Positions 5,745-7,066 of a DNA stretch of 7,066 nucleotides are shown one piece after another; within the stretch, counting starts at the first letter, position 1, and each line of letters opens with the position of its first letter. Position numbers and translations under genes: made by a program. The notes below the pieces were generated by a model. The model had not been told where the DNA came from, made no database searches, and was given only the letters and a program-made list of their open reading frames with translations. This DNA comes from JADJEI01 sp035328465 (GTDB lineage: Bacteria > Bacteroidota > Ignavibacteria > Ignavibacteriales > Ignavibacteriaceae), in assembly GCA_035328465.1 (NCBI GenBank), contig DAOLIQ010000125.1:1-7066 (forward strand), in the 5' to 3' direction.

Positions 5745-7066
5745 TTACTTAAAGTAGTCAATAAGTTGGGTTGTCTTAGGCCCAGAATAGAAACCTCTTC
5801 TTTCAAACAAATAGGTTTGTTTGTTTATTTCATTATTGGCATTTATAAATATACTCTTTGCATATTCAACATCTATTAAGCTAATAATCTTTTCCTCCGT
5901 TGAACTTTTACCATCTTTGACTAATTGTAAATCACACGCCATAAGTAAATGCATATCCATTGTTTGAGTGGAAAGATTTATTATACTATTAGCTAAAAAA
6001 TAGTTCAGATAATAAAATAAAATGGCACTAAAATAATAATCACTATAATTTTCACCACGAAATAGTTGACCTTTTAATTGATAATTTTCTATTTTTTTAA
6101 TTGCGTTACTTTTCATTTCATGAGGAGATCTTAAAATCACTGAGATATATACTTTAGCCATGTTTTCAATATCTATTTTTTTATATGGTGGATTTATTTT
6201 AGTATGTTGACCCCTAAGTCTTTCATAAAATATTGCAAAGTGCTCGTTACCTTGGAAATACTCTTCTAGTTTTGCATGAAATTCATTTAATGCTTGCAAA
6301 TCTTTATCAATAGAATTTTGATTATTGGTTGCAAAAATTATTTCTTTTTTTAACTCTTTATCTTCAGTTGCTATTACTTTTACAAAAACTTCTAAATCAT
6401 CTATGGTGTTTGGATTTGCTTCGTGATAATCGAATAACATGTGGGTAGTTTGACATCCGTTTATTATCCTTGGGAAAGTAAGATAGAATACATCTTCTTT
6501 TGCCTCATGTCTTCTAATTTCATCACATAAAATTGTCAATCCATTGTTTAAGTATAAAAAATAGTCTCTGAAAACAGTTGAAGAAAGTGTTTCTTTTATT
6601 TTGTCATTAACGCTTGAGTTCTCAATAACAGATCTAGGATTTTCAAGAAATAACTTCTCTCTTAAAATTCCATTCTTTTCAATTAATTTTCTTAATTCTC
6701 CAAACTTTAATGAAGATATTAAACTAAAACTAACCGCTTCTTTTTCGTCCAACTGCTTGCTTTTGTGAAACTTTATAGGAATTTCAAGAAATTTGTCAAT
6801 CTTGTCAAAGTTTAAACCTAAATCATTTTCTTGCCATATATGAATGCCTTCAAGAATGAATTTGTTTTGAAGTTCTGTTCGCTCGCTAATTTTCTTTTTC
6901 TCGGTTTCTAGATCTGCTACACTTACTGTGTGATTTGTACGACCTGATGAAAAATAAATATGAATTTTAGGAGTCTCCTTTAAACGGTCAAGATAATCGT
7001 TTTCCTCATTAAATAATTTTTTAAAAATTATATCGGAGAATGGATCTATTCGATTAACTTCTGTTA
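5745..7066 (-). CDS. AIPR-family phage-resistance protein, N-terminus cut by window edge
   Basis: The frame is open from the right edge to the TAA at 5745-5747, giving 439 visible residues. The stretch from 7066 to 6753 translates without a stop, from TEVNRIDPFSD to KFHKSKQ. The TTG at 6752 is therefore not the real start. The AIPR domain (abortive infection phage resistance) is clear. It shows LFLENPR at about visible residues 139-145, YLNNGLTILC with the NNG motif near 6548, RIINGCQTTHMLF (199-211), VFVKVIATEDKEL (226-238), ATNNQNSIDKDLQALNEFHA (245-264) and a helical C-terminal third. Full AIPR proteins are usually 550-700 residues, so perhaps 100-250 are missing. The biochemical activity is poorly known. 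The family is found with DNA methylases, nucleases and Z1 or GHKL ATPases in restriction-like operons. Here it leads directly into a TdeIII nuclease. It is strikingly A/T-rich (one sampled line, 6001-6060, is about 23% G+C). Confidence 0.85.
   Translation of the reverse strand, partial: TEVNRIDPFSDIIFKKLFNEENDYLDRLKETPKIHIYFSSGRTNHTVSVADLETEKKKISERTELQNKFILEGIHIWQENDLGLNFDKIDKFLEIPIKFHKSKQLDEKEAVSFSLISSLKFGELRKLIEKNGILREKLFLENPRSVIENSSVNDKIKETLSSTVFRDYFLYLNNGLTILCDEIRRHEAKEDVFYLTFPRIINGCQTTHMLFDYHEANPNTIDDLEVFVKVIATEDKELKKEIIFATNNQNSIDKDLQALNEFHAKLEEYFQGNEHFAIFYERLRGQHTKINPPYKKIDIENMAKVYISVILRSPHEMKSNAIKKIENYQLKGQLFRGENYSDYYFSAILFYYLNYFLANSIINLSTQTMDMHLLMACDLQLVKDGKSSTEEKIISLIDVEYAKSIFINANNEINKQTYLFERRGFYSGPKTTQLIDYFK

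Noticed and set aside
4945..7066. Reading the two minus-strand genes as a toxin-antitoxin pair
   Set aside because: Both are large proteins with clear family motifs (TdeIII nuclease and AIPR), and neither resembles an antitoxin; a defence operon fits better.

Overview
The window reads as part of a chromosome from an Ignavibacteria-type bacterium (Bacteroidota/Chlorobi group). The best evidence is the secreted protein at 1966-3657. Its C-terminal tail (NYPNPFNPTTKIKY, then LKVYDVIGNEVATLVNEEK, then SSGIYFYTLKAG, then ETKKM) is the type IX secretion sorting domain in the form typical of that group. The DNA is A/T-rich. Some genes have clear AGGAG-like ribosome binding sites and others have none. 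No tRNA, rRNA, CRISPR array or insertion sequence was seen.

Left part (1-3660, all plus strand). A hot-dog-fold acyl thioesterase is followed 10 nt later by an unrecognised protein with a PD-(D/E)XK-like motif. Next come a secreted protein of unknown function and a secreted protein of eight SBBP beta-propeller repeats ending in a T9SS tail. A perfect 28-bp palindrome lies in frame inside that tail. It adds about ten residues at a point where related tails are usually continuous.

Middle part (3660-4760). Two small genes are divergently transcribed from a 175-nt spacer that carries several inverted repeats. One is an unknown 153-aa protein (minus strand). The other is a 99-aa GIY-YIG-like protein (plus strand) that may lack the catalytic glutamate. 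Each gene ends at a hairpin terminator with U-tracts in both directions, so the pair looks like a self-contained cassette. Bases 4759-4944 hold no gene or clear signal.

Right part (4945-7066, minus strand). A TdeIII-family type II restriction endonuclease (family specificity GGNCC) lies 23 nt downstream of an AIPR-family protein (abortive infection phage resistance). The AIPR reading frame stays open to the right edge, so its N-terminus is missing. No methyltransferase is visible. A GGNCC cytosine methyltransferase would be expected beyond the right edge. This is the most likely phage-defence locus in the window, and its DNA is visibly poorer in G+C than the left part. The combination of AIPR with a TdeIII nuclease, the unknown PD-(D/E)XK-like protein and the in-gene palindrome are the points most worth following up.
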